Origin: CAMLOF01 sp041913045
Lineage (GTDB): Bacteria; Pseudomonadota; Gammaproteobacteria; Burkholderiales; Burkholderiaceae_C
Direction: 5' to 3'
DNA length: 64,000 nucleotides
NCBI GenBank assembly: GCA_041913045.1
Contig: JAYSGB010000004.1
Span: 102,929 to 166,928 of the forward strand
A model generated the notes under the pieces. The model worked only from the letters and a program-made list of their open reading frames with translations, did no database searches and was not told the origin of the DNA. Made by a program: the position numbers and the translations under genes. Below, piece after piece: positions 22,616-32,479 of this stretch (within the stretch, counting starts at the first letter, position 1; each line of letters starts with the position of its first letter).

Positions 22616-25516
22616 ATGCAATCCACGACCACAGCCCCCCAGTCTGCCGCCCCCGTGTTTGGCGACACCGCTGAAGCTCCCCGCGCCGCCCACGGCGGCA
22701 CCCTGCAAAACTACCAGATCATCCGCCGCAATGGCGCGGTGGTGCCCTTTGAGCCGAACAAGATTGCCGTGGCCTTGATGAAGGCCTTCCTGGCCGTGCA
22801 CGGCACGCACGGCGCGGCATCGGCCAGCGTGCGCGAAGACGTGGAGCTGCTGACCCAGAACGTGGTGCGCGGACTGATGCGTTCGCGCCCGGGCGGCGGC
22901 ACCTTCCATATTGAAGACGTGCAAGACCAGGTGGAACTGGGCCTGATGCGCGGCGGCCACCACGAAGTGGCCCGTGCATACGTGCTGTACCGCGAGCGCC
23001 GCGCACAGGAACGTGCCGCACAGAAGACCGAGCAGGCTGCGCCCGCGCAACCCACCCTGCACGTGCTGGACGGTGGCCAAAAGGTGGCACTGGATCTGGG
23101 CCGCCTGCAATCGCTGATTGCCACTGCCTGCGCCAACCTGGGCGCCGACGTGAAGCCCGAGCCCATTGTGGCCGAGACCATGCGCAACCTGTACGACGGC
23201 GTGCCCATGACCGAGGTGTACAAAGCCGCCATTCTGGCCGCGCGCACCAAGATCGAGACCGACCCCGACTACACCTACGCCACCGCCCGCCTGTTGCTGC
23301 ACACCATCCTGAAGGAAGTGCTGGGCGAGGAAGTGACCCAGGCCGACATGGCCACCCGCTATGCCGATTACTTCCCCACCTTCATCAAGAAGGGCGTGGA
23401 AAACGAACTGCTCAACCCCGAGCTGTTGAACTACGACCTGAAGAAGCTGGGCGCAGCCCTGAAGGCCGAGCGCGACCTGCAGTTTGACTACCTGGGCCTG
23501 CAGACCCTGTACGACCGTTACTTCCTGCACGTGCGCAAGGCGCGCATTGAGCTGCCGCAGGCCTTCTTCATGCGTGTGGCCATGGGCCTGGCGCTGAACG
23601 AGATTGACCGCGAGGCACGCGCCATCGAGTTCTACGAAGTGCTGTCGAAGTTCGACTTCATGTCGTCCACCCCCACGCTGTTCAACAGTGGCACGTTGCG
23701 TTCGCAGCTGTCCAGCTGCTACCTGACCACCGTGCCCGACGACCTGGACGGCATCTACGAATCCATCAAGGAAAACGCGCTGCTGAGCAAGTTTGCCGGC
23801 GGCCTGGGCAACGACTGGACGCGCGTTCGCGCACTGGGTTCCCACATCAAGGGCACCAACGGCGAAAGCCAGGGCGTGGTGCCTTTCCTGAAGGTGGTGA
23901 ACGACACCGCCGTGGCCGTGAACCAGGGTGGCAAGCGCAAGGGCGCGGTGTGTACCTACCTGGAAAGCTGGCACCTGGACATTGAAGAATTCCTGGAGCT
24001 GCGCAAGAACACGGGCGACGACCGCCGCCGCACGCACGACATGAACACGGCGAACTGGATTCCCGACCTGTTCATGAAGCGCGTGATGGAAAAGACCGAC
24101 TGGAGCCTGTTCAGCCCCAACGACGTGCCCGACCTGCACGACAAGTTTGGCGAGGACTTTGAGCGCGCCTACGTGGCCTACGAAGAAAAGGCTGCGCGTG
24201 GCGAGATCAAGCCTTACAAGAAGGTGCCCGCCATCGACCTGTGGCGCAAGATGCTTTCGATGCTGTTCGAGACCGGCCACCCCTGGATCACCTTCAAGGA
24301 CCCCTGCAACATCCGCAGCCCGCAGCAGCATGTGGGCGTGGTGCACTCGTCCAACCTGTGCACCGAGATCACGCTCAACACCAGCGACACCGAAACCGCC
24401 GTATGCAACCTGGGCTCGGTCAACCTGGCGCAGCACCTGAAGGACGGCCCCAACGGCAAGGAGCTGGACCACGAGAAGCTGAAAGCCACCATTGCGGTTG
24501 CGATGCGCATGCTCGACAACGTGATCGACATCAACTACTACGCGGTGAAGAAGGCGCGCGACTCCAACCTGCGCCACCGCCCGGTGGGCATGGGCATCAT
24601 GGGCTTCCAGGATGCGCTGTACCTGATGCGCACGCCCTACGCTTCTGAAGCCGCCGTGGACTTTGCCGACCGCTCCATGGAGGCGGTGTGCTACTACGCT
24701 TACTGGGCGTCCACCGAACTGGCTGCCGAGCGTGGCCGGTACTCTACCTACAAGGGTTCGCTGTGGGACCGCGGCATTCTGCCCATCGACTCGCTGGACC
24801 TGCTGCAACAGCAGCGTGGCGGCTACGTGGAAGTGGACCGTTCCCGCTCGCTGGACTGGGACGCGCTGCGTTCCAAGATTGCCCGCGACGGCATGCGCAA
24901 CTCCAACTGCATTGCCATTGCGCCCACGGCCACCATCTCCAACATCATTGGTGTGGATGCGTCCATCGAGCCTTGCTTTGGCAACCTGTCGGTGAAGTCC
25001 AACCTGTCGGGCGAGTTCACGGTCATCAACAGCTACCTGGTCAAAGACCTGAAGCGCCTGGGCCTGTGGGACGAAGTCATGATCATGGACCTCAAGCACT
25101 TCGACGGTTCGCTGTGGCCCATTGACCGCGTGCCGCAAGACATGAAGGAGCTGTACCGCACCGCGTTTGAAGTGGAGCCGGTGTGGCTGGTGGAAGCCGC
25201 TGCGCGCCGCCAGAAGTGGATCGACCAGGCACAGAGCCTGAACATCTACATGGCTGGTGCATCGGGCAAGAAGCTGGACGAGACCTACAAACTCGCATGG
25301 GTGCGTGGCCTCAAGACCACCTACTACCTGCGCACCACCAGTGCCACGCACGCAGAGAAATCCACGGGCCGTGTTGGACAGTTGAACGCAGTGCCCAATG
25401 CAAGCACAGCACCTGCCGCAACAGCAGATGCAGCGGGCTCTGCAGCCGCAGCAGTGCCAGCCACTGATGTGAAGTTCACCGCGATTGACGACCAGGTTTG
25501 CGAAGCCTGTCAGTGA
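22616..25516 (+). CDS. nrdA: Ribonucleoside-diphosphate reductase class Ia, alpha subunit NrdA
   Basis: 966 residues from ATG 22616 after GAGGAA. The enzyme reduces NDPs to dNDPs with the NrdB radical. An ATP-cone domain for allosteric control lies at the N-terminus (IIRRNGAVVPFEPNKIAVAL). Catalytic elements include the cysteine in LSSCYLTTVP, the NLCTEI radical-site cysteine, NSNCIAIAPTATISN and the shuttle cysteine pair at the end (CEAC). An alanine-rich linker before the tail is usual in this family. It is transcribed behind two NrdR boxes and followed after 141 bases by nrdB. Normal class Ia enzyme. Confidence 0.97.
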   Translation: MQSTTTAPQSAAPVFGDTAEAPRAAHGGTLQNYQIIRRNGAVVPFEPNKIAVALMKAFLAVHGTHGAASASVREDVELLTQNVVRGLMRSRPGGGTFHIEDVQDQVELGLMRGGHHEVARAYVLYRERRAQERAAQKTEQAAPAQPTLHVLDGGQKVALDLGRLQSLIATACANLGADVKPEPIVAETMRNLYDGVPMTEVYKAAILAARTKIETDPDYTYATARLLLHTILKEVLGEEVTQADMATRYADYFPTFIKKGVENELLNPELLNYDLKKLGAALKAERDLQFDYLGLQTLYDRYFLHVRKARIELPQAFFMRVAMGLALNEIDREARAIEFYEVLSKFDFMSSTPTLFNSGTLRSQLSSCYLTTVPDDLDGIYESIKENALLSKFAGGLGNDWTRVRALGSHIKGTNGESQGVVPFLKVVNDTAVAVNQGGKRKGAVCTYLESWHLDIEEFLELRKNTGDDRRRTHDMNTANWIPDLFMKRVMEKTDWSLFSPNDVPDLHDKFGEDFERAYVAYEEKAARGEIKPYKKVPAIDLWRKMLSMLFETGHPWITFKDPCNIRSPQQHVGVVHSSNLCTEITLNTSDTETAVCNLGSVNLAQHLKDGPNGKELDHEKLKATIAVAMRMLDNVIDINYYAVKKARDSNLRHRPVGMGIMGFQDALYLMRTPYASEAAVDFADRSMEAVCYYAYWASTELAAERGRYSTYKGSLWDRGILPIDSLDLLQQQRGGYVEVDRSRSLDWDALRSKIARDGMRNSNCIAIAPTATISNIIGVDASIEPCFGNLSVKSNLSGEFTVINSYLVKDLKRLGLWDEVMIMDLKHFDGSLWPIDRVPQDMKELYRTAFEVEPVWLVEAAARRQKWIDQAQSLNIYMAGASGKKLDETYKLAWVRGLKTTYYLRTTSATHAEKSTGRVGQLNAVPNASTAPAATADAAGSAAAAVPATDVKFTAIDDQVCEACQ

Positions 25517-25564
25517 TCAACACACACGCTTGAAGCACTTGAACTTCAACGAAGCATGACGTTT

Positions 25565-25602
25565 CGATGCAGGCACGCAACAAACATGCGTGTCATGCAT
25601 CG
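25565..25602 (+). other. Long inverted repeat between nrdA and nrdB
   Basis: CGATGCA (25565-25571) pairs with TGCATCG (25596-25602) and inside it CACGCA pairs with TGCGTG around a seven-base loop. There is no T run, so it is not a normal terminator. It may cause partial pausing or protect one end of the transcript and so set the NrdA to NrdB ratio; this is inference. Confidence 0.6.
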
Positions 25603-25657
25603 ACAACGCTTGCTTTTCGTCTGAGCGCTTTCATAATTCAAAAGATTGGAAAACCAT

Positions 25658-26824
25658 ATGTTGACCTGGGACGATCAAAGCACTCCAGCATTGCAACCCG
25701 TGACGCCTTCGCGCACGGCCCCTCAGACTCCCGCTTACGATGCGGGCGTCGCTGGTGGGGTCTCCCCTGTCGCTGCTGCACGCAACAGTGCACAAGCCGC
25801 AACGGCACAGCGCATCAACGCAGCAGACAAACGCATCATCAACGGCCAGACTGACGTCAACCAGTTGGTGCCTTTCAAGTACAAGTGGGCTTGGGAAAAA
25901 TACCTGGCCACGTGCGCCAACCACTGGATGCCGCAAGAGGTCAACATGTCGCGCGACATCGCCACATGGAAAGACCCGAACGGCCTGACCGAAGACGAGC
26001 GGCGCATCGTCAAGCGCAACCTGGGCTTCTTCGTCACGGCTGACTCGCTGGCTGCCAACAACATCGTGCTGGGCACCTACCGCCACATCACTGCGCCCGA
26101 GTGCCGCCAATTCCTGTTGCGTCAAGCGTTTGAAGAAGCCATCCACACGCACGCCTACCAGTACATCGTGGAGTCGCTGGGTCTGGACGAGTCCGAGATC
26201 TTCAACGCCTACCACGAGGTGCAATCCATCCGCGACAAGGACGAGTTCCTGATCCCGTTCATCGACGCGATCATGGACCCGAACTTCAAGACTGGCACCC
26301 CCGAAACCGACCAGACCCTGCTCAAGAGCCTGATCGTGTTTGCGTGCCTGATGGAAGGTCTGTTCTTCTACGTGGGCTTCACGCAGATCCTGGCGCTGGG
26401 CCGCCAGAACAAGATGACGGGCGCTGCCGAGCAGTACCAGTACATCCTGCGTGACGAGTCGATGCACTGCAACTTCGGCATCGACCTGATCAACCAGTTG
26501 AAGCTTGAGAACCCGCACCTGTGGACTGCGGAATTCAAGGCTGAGATCAAGGCGCTTTTCCTGAAGGCCGTGGACCTGGAATACGCCTACGCCGAGGACA
26601 CCATGCCGCGTGGCGTGCTGGGCCTCAACGCTTCGATGTTCAAAGGCTACCTGCGCTACATCGCCAACCGGCGTGCCACGCAGATTGGCCTGGAGCCTCT
26701 GTTCCCGAACGAAGAAAACCCGTTCCCCTGGATGAGCGAGATGATCGACCTCAAGAAGGAACGCAATTTCTTCGAGACCCGCGTGATCGAGTACCAATCG
26801 GGAGGCGCACTGTCCTGGGACTGA
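25658..26824 (+). CDS. nrdB: Ribonucleoside-diphosphate reductase class Ia, beta subunit NrdB
   Basis: 388 residues from ATG 25658 (a TTG at 25646 is possible but GGAAAA points to the ATG). NrdB carries the diiron-tyrosyl radical used by NrdA. The iron-binding and radical helices are seen in FEEAIHTHAYQYIVESLG and RDESMHCNFGIDLIN. The protein starts MLTWDDQSTPAL and ends in FETRVIEYQSGGALSWD, a typical C-terminal tail for binding NrdA. It shares the NrdR-controlled transcript with nrdA. No NrdR box lies directly before nrdB. Confidence 0.96.
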   Translation: MLTWDDQSTPALQPVTPSRTAPQTPAYDAGVAGGVSPVAAARNSAQAATAQRINAADKRIINGQTDVNQLVPFKYKWAWEKYLATCANHWMPQEVNMSRDIATWKDPNGLTEDERRIVKRNLGFFVTADSLAANNIVLGTYRHITAPECRQFLLRQAFEEAIHTHAYQYIVESLGLDESEIFNAYHEVQSIRDKDEFLIPFIDAIMDPNFKTGTPETDQTLLKSLIVFACLMEGLFFYVGFTQILALGRQNKMTGAAEQYQYILRDESMHCNFGIDLINQLKLENPHLWTAEFKAEIKALFLKAVDLEYAYAEDTMPRGVLGLNASMFKGYLRYIANRRATQIGLEPLFPNEENPFPWMSEMIDLKKERNFFETRVIEYQSGGALSWD

Positions 26825-26872
26825 TGTCCTGACCTTCGCCCTTCAGCTTTCACCACATGCGGCCTATTCGTT

Positions 26873-26914
26873 CAACCCCCTCAACACCGGTTCACCAGAA
26901 CCGTGGCGGGGTTG
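26873..26914 (+). other. Inverted repeat 1 downstream of nrdB
   Basis: CAACCCC (26873-26879) pairs with GGGGTTG at 26908-26914 and CGGTTC pairs with GAACCG inside it around a four-base loop. No T run follows. It may be a 3' end structure of the nrdAB mRNA. Confidence 0.6.
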
Positions 26915-26922
26915 ATTCCCCC

Positions 26923-26979
26923 ATTCAACGCATGGGGCTCCATGGCGCGATGCATCCGCCCGAGTCCCATGCGCTGAAT
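26923..26979. other. Inverted repeat 2 between nrdB and the histone-like gene
   Basis: An 18-base arm at 26923-26940 (ATTCAACGCATGGGGCTC) matches the complement of 26962-26979 at 16 of 18 positions, with a 21-base loop. It lies 60 bases before the histone-like gene. It could be an operator, a stability element or a mobile palindromic repeat; nothing decides between these. Confidence 0.6.
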
Positions 26980-27038
26980 CGCTTGCCCGGAATTGTCCGA
27001 GGTCAAGCGCTCTTTGCAACTTGATCAAGGAGAACAAT

Positions 27039-27671
27039 ATGGCAACTGCGAAGAAGGCCGCTCCGGCCAAGAAAGCTGCGGCACCCGCCAAGAAGGCAGC
27101 CGCCCCCGCGAAGAAAGCTGCACCGGCCAAGAAGGCTGCTGCTCCGGCGAAGAAGGCAGCCGCTCCGGCGAAGAAAGCTGCTCCTGCCAAGAAGGCTGCT
27201 GCTCCGGCGAAGAAGGCCGCTGCACCCGCCAAGAAGGCTGCTGCTCCGGCGAAGAAAGCCGCTGCACCTGCCAAGAAGGCTGCTGCACCTGCCAAGAAGG
27301 CCGCTGCACCCGCCAAGAAGGCTGCTGCTCCGGCGAAGAAAGCCGCTGCACCTGCCAAGAAGGCTGCTGCTCCGGCGAAGAAAGCCGCTGCACCTGCCAA
27401 GAAGGCTGCTGCTCCGGCGAAGAAAGCCGCTGCACCTGCCAAGAAGGCTGCTGCTCCGGCGAAGAAGGCCGCTGCTCCTGCCAAGAAAGCTGCTGCAACC
27501 AAGAAGGCTGCCGCTCCCGCCAAGAAAGCTGCTCCAGCCAAGAAGGCTGCTGCGAAAAAGGCGGCTGCCCCTGCAGCCCCTGCCCCTGCGGCAGCAGCAC
27601 CGGCTCCTGCAGCACAAACCAAGCTCAACCCGCAAGCTGCCTGGCCGTTCCCCACGGCCAAGAAGCCTTGA
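27039..27671 (+). CDS. Histone H1-like DNA-binding protein, AAAPAKK repeats
   Basis: 210 residues from ATG 27039, with AAGGAGAA six bases ahead. After MATAK almost the entire chain is made of AAPAKKA heptads, about 24 copies, ending in an alanine/proline stretch and KLNPQAAWPFPTAKKP. Such lysine-alanine-proline chains resemble the tail of histone H1, AlgP of Pseudomonas and the Hc2-type proteins; they bind DNA non-specifically and condense the nucleoid. There is no globular domain. The underlying DNA is a run of near-identical 21-base and 42-base units, so the copy number could change by slippage. It is preceded by a 215-base structured spacer and followed by a strong terminator, so it is probably its own transcript. 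Confidence 0.85.
   Translation: MATAKKAAPAKKAAAPAKKAAAPAKKAAPAKKAAAPAKKAAAPAKKAAPAKKAAAPAKKAAAPAKKAAAPAKKAAAPAKKAAAPAKKAAAPAKKAAAPAKKAAAPAKKAAAPAKKAAAPAKKAAAPAKKAAAPAKKAAAPAKKAAAPAKKAAATKKAAAPAKKAAPAKKAAAKKAAAPAAPAPAAAAPAPAAQTKLNPQAAWPFPTAKKP
27063..27540 (+). repeat. Tandem 21-bp coding repeats in the histone-like gene
   Basis: Units of the type GCTGCTCCGGCGAAGAAA alternate with GCTGCACCTGCCAAGAAG, giving 42-base higher-order repeats that are nearly identical between about 27225 and 27470. They encode AAPAKKA. They are in frame, so gain or loss of a unit changes protein length but not the frame. Confidence 0.9.
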
Positions 27672-27721
27672 GTTGACGGTTTGGGGTGGTCATTTCGGTG
27701 ACCGCCCTGGCTTTGAAAAGG

Positions 27722-27758
27722 TCGACGTGTTCACTTCGATGCACGTCGATTTTTTTTG
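27722..27758 (+). terminator. Rho-independent terminator after the histone-like gene
   Basis: TCGACGTG (27722-27729) pairs with CACGTCGA (27742-27749) and is followed by eight T. A second small hairpin, GGTGGTCA with GTGACCGCC, lies just before it at 27685-27706. It also lies at the 3' end of the convergent deoB gene. Confidence 0.9.
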
Positions 27759-27760
27759 TT

Positions 27761-28992
27761 TCAGTGGATTCTGAATCCGAGGTCTTGCCCTGCTGGCAGT
27801 GAACCTACATCCAGCCAGCGCGCCAGGGTCTGCCCAATGTCGGCAAAGCTCTGCCGCACACCCAGGTCAACCGCGGCTTTGACACCTGTTCCAAAGAAAA
27901 GCACGGGCACGTGTTCGCGGGTGTGATCGGTCCCGCGCCAAGTGGGGTCACAGCCATGGTCAGCGGTGATCACCAGGCAATCGTCTTCTTTCATGTGCTG
28001 CAGCAAGGTGGGCAGCCAAGCGTCGAACGACTCCAGCGCGGCGGCGTAGCCGTCAACATCGCGCCGGTGACCGAAGAGCGTGTCGAAGTCCACCAGGTTG
28101 GCAAACACCATCCCCCCCCGCGGGCACTGCTGCCATGCACGCAAGGTGGCGTCACAAAGTGCGGCGTTGCCATCGGCCTTATGCAGGTGGGTTATGCCAC
28201 GGTAGGCAAAGATGTCACCGATTTTGCCCACGCCATGCACTTCGCGCCCGTGCGACTGAAGCCGGTCCAGCAGCGTTTCAGCGGGCGGTGGTGTGGTGAA
28301 GTCTTTGCGGTGACCGGTGCGCCGGTAGTTGCCACTGCTGCCCACGAAGGGCCGGGCAATCACCCTGGCAATGCGGGCCTTGTCGAAGATGGGCTTGGCC
28401 ACTTCGCAGATGTACAGCAGACGGTCGAGCCCAAAGTGTTCCTCGTGGGCGGCCACCTGGAATACGCTGTCGGCGCTGGTATAGCAGATGGGCCAGCCGG
28501 TGCGCACGTGCTCATCGCCCAGGCGGGCGATGACTTCGGTTCCGCTGGCGTGGTCATTGCACAAGCTGCCACCCAGCCCGCAGGCCTGCAGCCATTCGTT
28601 CATCAGTTCTGCGGGGAACACACCCACGTGGTCTGCATCGGCCTTCAACGCATCGCGTGTCGCGAAGTAGCCCCAGTCAAAGAGCACGGGGCAGCCCATC
28701 ATCTCCCAATGCCCGCTGGGAGTGTCTTTGCCGCGGCTGACCTCAGCTGCTGCCCCGTGCCACGCGTGCCGTGGTTGGGTTTGCGGCAAGCCTTCGGGCC
28801 AAGTGCCAGTGGCTGCTTGCACGGCATGCCCCAACCCCAGGTGCAACAGGTTGGGAATGTCCAGTGGCCGCCCCTGCTGTGCACACCAGCGTGCAATGCT
28901 GCCCAGCGTGCAGGCACCTGCGTCGCCAAAGGCTGCCGCATCCGGCGCGGCCCCCACGCCCAGCGAATCGAGCACCAGCACGACAGCGCGTT

Positions 28993-28996
<4 letters not shown>
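27761..28996 (-). CDS. deoB: Phosphopentomutase DeoB
   Basis: 411 residues. DeoB moves phosphate between C1 and C5 of ribose or deoxyribose, linking nucleoside phosphorylases to DeoC. Alkaline-phosphatase-fold metal and phosphate residues are visible: VLDSLGVGAAPDA at the N-terminus, the phospho-threonine site GKDTPSGHWE and the late metal motif DHGCDPTWRGTDHTREHVP. It is the last gene of the nucleoside operon, overlapping deoA by four bases (ATGA). The reaction, deoxyribose-1-phosphate to deoxyribose-5-phosphate, feeds the DeoC aldolase encoded two genes upstream. Confidence 0.97.
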
Positions 28997-30321
<1,325 letters not shown>

Positions 30322-30327
30322 GGGTCT

Positions 30328-31134
30328 TCAATAGTTTGATGCGCCGGGGTTTTGGGAGTGGCCAGCGTTTGGCACAAGATGGCGGGCAAGGTCGTTCCAC
30401 AAGCCACTGGCGCCGATGCGAAAACGCGCGGATGTGAGCGCCGCCTGCCCCAGGTGCTGGCGCACCAGATCCAGGTAAGGCAGCACGTCGTCAACGGTTC
30501 GCAACCCGCCAGAAGGTTTGAACCCCAATTGCGCGGCGCGCGGGCTGGCCGCGATGGCACGCAGCATCACGTCAGCGGCCTGCGTGCTGGCGCCGTGCGG
30601 CGTCTTGCCGGTACTGGTCTTGAGAAAATCAGCTCCCGCGTCCAACGCCAGCTGGCAGGCCTGAGGCAACTGCTCCGCGTCCAGTTCGCCGCTTTCCAGA
30701 ATCACCTTCAACAGCAGGCCATGGCTGGCCTTGCGCACTTGCTGCAACAAGGCCGCGCATTCGGCCACGTCTTGCGGGCTGCCACGCAGCAAGCGGCGGT
30801 AAGGGAGCACGCAGTCCACCTCCTGTGCGCCCGCGTCGCGTATCTGCGCGATTTGCGCCAGCACGTCGGGCAGCGCTTCGTCGCCCGACGGGAAGTTGAC
30901 AACCGCTGCCACCGCAATATGGCTGGGCAGCTGGCGGCGGGCATGGGCGGCCAGGCGCGGCCACACGCAAACCGCTGCCACGGGCGGCATGCCAAAAACC
31001 TGTCCTTGCGCGCGCTGGCACAACTGGTCCACGTCTGCTTCCGTGCTGGCGTCACCCAGTTCGGTCAAATCCAGGCACGACAGCATCAGCCTTGCAGCCT
31101 CTTGCTTGGAGTGGATCGGTTCAGTAGAAGCCAT
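30328..31134 (-). CDS. deoC: Deoxyribose-phosphate aldolase DeoC
   Basis: 268 residues. DeoC cleaves deoxyribose-5-phosphate to acetaldehyde and glyceraldehyde-3-phosphate. The TIM barrel has the Schiff-base lysine in DFLKTSTGK and the second active lysine in LGFKPSGGLRT. The N-terminal part is helical, with the starter region CLDLTELGDASTEADV. It lies 83 bases after the PNP gene; that spacer holds a REP-like palindrome. With DeoA and DeoB it completes deoxynucleoside breakdown into glycolysis. Confidence 0.96.
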   Translation of the reverse strand: MASTEPIHSKQEAARLMLSCLDLTELGDASTEADVDQLCQRAQGQVFGMPPVAAVCVWPRLAAHARRQLPSHIAVAAVVNFPSGDEALPDVLAQIAQIRDAGAQEVDCVLPYRRLLRGSPQDVAECAALLQQVRKASHGLLLKVILESGELDAEQLPQACQLALDAGADFLKTSTGKTPHGASTQAADVMLRAIAASPRAAQLGFKPSGGLRTVDDVLPYLDLVRQHLGQAALTSARFRIGASGLWNDLARHLVPNAGHSQNPGASNY

Positions 31135-31159
31135 ATCAGTCTCCGCCGAGCCGTCTCAA

Positions 31160-31227
31160 GGAGACTGAAGCCCCCTCGGGGGGCAGCGAACAAAGTGAGC
31201 GTGGGGGCAGTTTCACTTCAGTCCTCC
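31160..31227. repeat. REP-like composite palindrome between deoC and PNP
   Basis: A core GCCCCCTCGGGGGGC at 31170-31184 is flanked by ACTGAAG (31164-31170) and its complement CTTCAGT (31216-31222), with AGTGAGCGTGGGGGC between. Elements built of a C-run/G-run palindrome followed by CAGCGA and GTGGGGGC recur between genes of Comamonadaceae as far as I recall. It overlaps the last codons of the PNP gene. Its likely effect is on mRNA stability or partial termination between PNP and deoC. Confidence 0.55.
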
Positions 31228-32030
31228 AGCACCAGCTCGCCCACCACGCGCTCCAGCAGGGCCGAAGCCCGCTCGCTGGCCGCCTGGGCCTGTGCCAGCG
31301 TATGGCCATGGCTGAGCTGCTCGTCTGACAGCCCCGCGCCCATGTTGGTCATCAACGAAAAGGCCATCACCTTCATGCCCAGGTAACGTGCCAAAATGGT
31401 TTCAGGCACGGTGCTCATGCCCACAGCGTCCGCCCCCAAGCGCGCAGCCATGCGAATTTCGGCAGGGGTTTCGAACTGCGGGCCCACGAACCAGGCATAC
31501 ACGCCTTCGTGCAGGGTGGAGCCCTGGGCACGGGCAGCGCGTTTGGCCTGTTCACGCAAGGCGGCGTCATACGCGTTGGCCATGCCAACGAAGCGTTCTG
31601 ACCCTGGCAGGCCGATGAGCGGCGAGCGCTGCGGCAGGTTGAGGTGGTCGCTCAGCAACATCAGGCTGCCCGGCGGCATGGTGCCCTGCAGGCTGCCAGC
31701 GGCGTTGGTTTGAACCAGCACTTTGCAACCCCAGTCGCGCAGGGTTTGGAGGGGCACTTTCATGCCATCGGGTTCGCCGGTTTCGTATGTGTGCTTGCGC
31801 CCGGTGAGCACCGCAACTTCGTGTTGGCCAATGCGCCCCCAAAGCAAATCGCTGGCGTGCCCCTGCACACTGGGCATGGGGAAGCCCGGCAGATCGGCGT
31901 AGGAAACGCGAACGGCGTCGCGCACCTTGGTGGCAAGGCCGCCCCAGCCGGAGCCGAGCACGATGGCGATGCGGGGGCGGGCCTGCGGCAGGCGTTGCCG
32001 CAGAACTTCAATCGGTTGTAACTGACTCAT
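31218..32030 (-). CDS. Purine-nucleoside phosphorylase (trimeric type)
   Basis: 270 residues from ATG 32030, which overlaps the cdd stop codon (ATGA); a longer frame upstream lies within cdd. The trimeric PNP fold is shown by the phosphate loop VLGSGWGGLA, the LTGRKHTYETGEPD segment, VQTNAAGSLQ and the specificity region VGMSTVPETILARYLGMKV. It splits inosine and guanosine, and their deoxy forms, to base and (deoxy)ribose-1-phosphate. The protein belongs to the PunA/XapA class, not to hexameric DeoD. Product sugar phosphates enter the DeoB-DeoC route encoded downstream. Confidence 0.94.
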   Translation of the reverse strand: MSQLQPIEVLRQRLPQARPRIAIVLGSGWGGLATKVRDAVRVSYADLPGFPMPSVQGHASDLLWGRIGQHEVAVLTGRKHTYETGEPDGMKVPLQTLRDWGCKVLVQTNAAGSLQGTMPPGSLMLLSDHLNLPQRSPLIGLPGSERFVGMANAYDAALREQAKRAARAQGSTLHEGVYAWFVGPQFETPAEIRMAARLGADAVGMSTVPETILARYLGMKVMAFSLMTNMGAGLSDEQLSHGHTLAQAQAASERASALLERVVGELVLED

Positions 32031-32479
32031 GGCAATAGATGTTGTGGGCCGAAGCTGTGGGGCAGCAATTGCTCCATCGTCAAGGTGGCACGCCAGCCTT
32101 GGCTGTCGGCAATGAGAATAGGGGTGTCTGGCAGAGCGAACTCGCGGATCTTCTGGCGGCAGCCACCACAGGGCGTGACCCAAGACGGCGCGTCACCCAG
32201 CACCAGCAAGGCACGTATGCGGCGACCGCCTGCCAGCGCCATGGCGCTGATGGCGCCAGCCTCGGCGCACACACCTTGCGGGTAGGCGGCGTTTTCGACA
32301 TTGCAGCCCGCGTGCATGCGCCCCTCTTCATCCAGCAAAGCGGCCCCCACCAGAAAATTGGAATAAGGCGCATAGGCGCGCTGCCGGGCGTGCAATGCCG
32401 CTTGCCACATGGCTTCGCGGGTACTCACGTCCAGCCAGGCGGGCACCTGCCAAAGGGTGGCATCGGAATGCGTGTTCAT
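32027..32479 (-). CDS. cdd: Cytidine deaminase Cdd
   Basis: 150 residues from ATG 32479, overlapping the end of the second permease gene. Zinc ligands and the catalytic glutamate are in GVCAEAGAI and the PCGGCRQKIREF motif, the pattern of the short tetrameric cytidine deaminases. HAGCNVENAAYPQ binds the ribose. It converts imported cytidine or deoxycytidine to uridine forms for phosphorolysis. The N-terminal extension (SDATLWQVPAWLDVSTREAM) is slightly longer than usual. Coupled to both neighbours by four-base overlaps. Confidence 0.95.
   Translation of the reverse strand: MNTHSDATLWQVPAWLDVSTREAMWQAALHARQRAYAPYSNFLVGAALLDEEGRMHAGCNVENAAYPQGVCAEAGAISAMALAGGRRIRALLVLGDAPSWVTPCGGCRQKIREFALPDTPILIADSQGWRATLTMEQLLPHSFGPQHLLP

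Noticed and set aside
22490..25351. Very long open frame on the minus strand opposite nrdA (953 codons).
   Set aside because: It is an antisense shadow produced by high GC and by the codon pattern of nrdA; the protein is a low-complexity histidine/valine/glycine sequence without a family.
27063..27540. Regular short repeats that might be a CRISPR array.
   Set aside because: Units are contiguous, in frame and code for AAPAKKA; there are no unique spacers and no cas genes.
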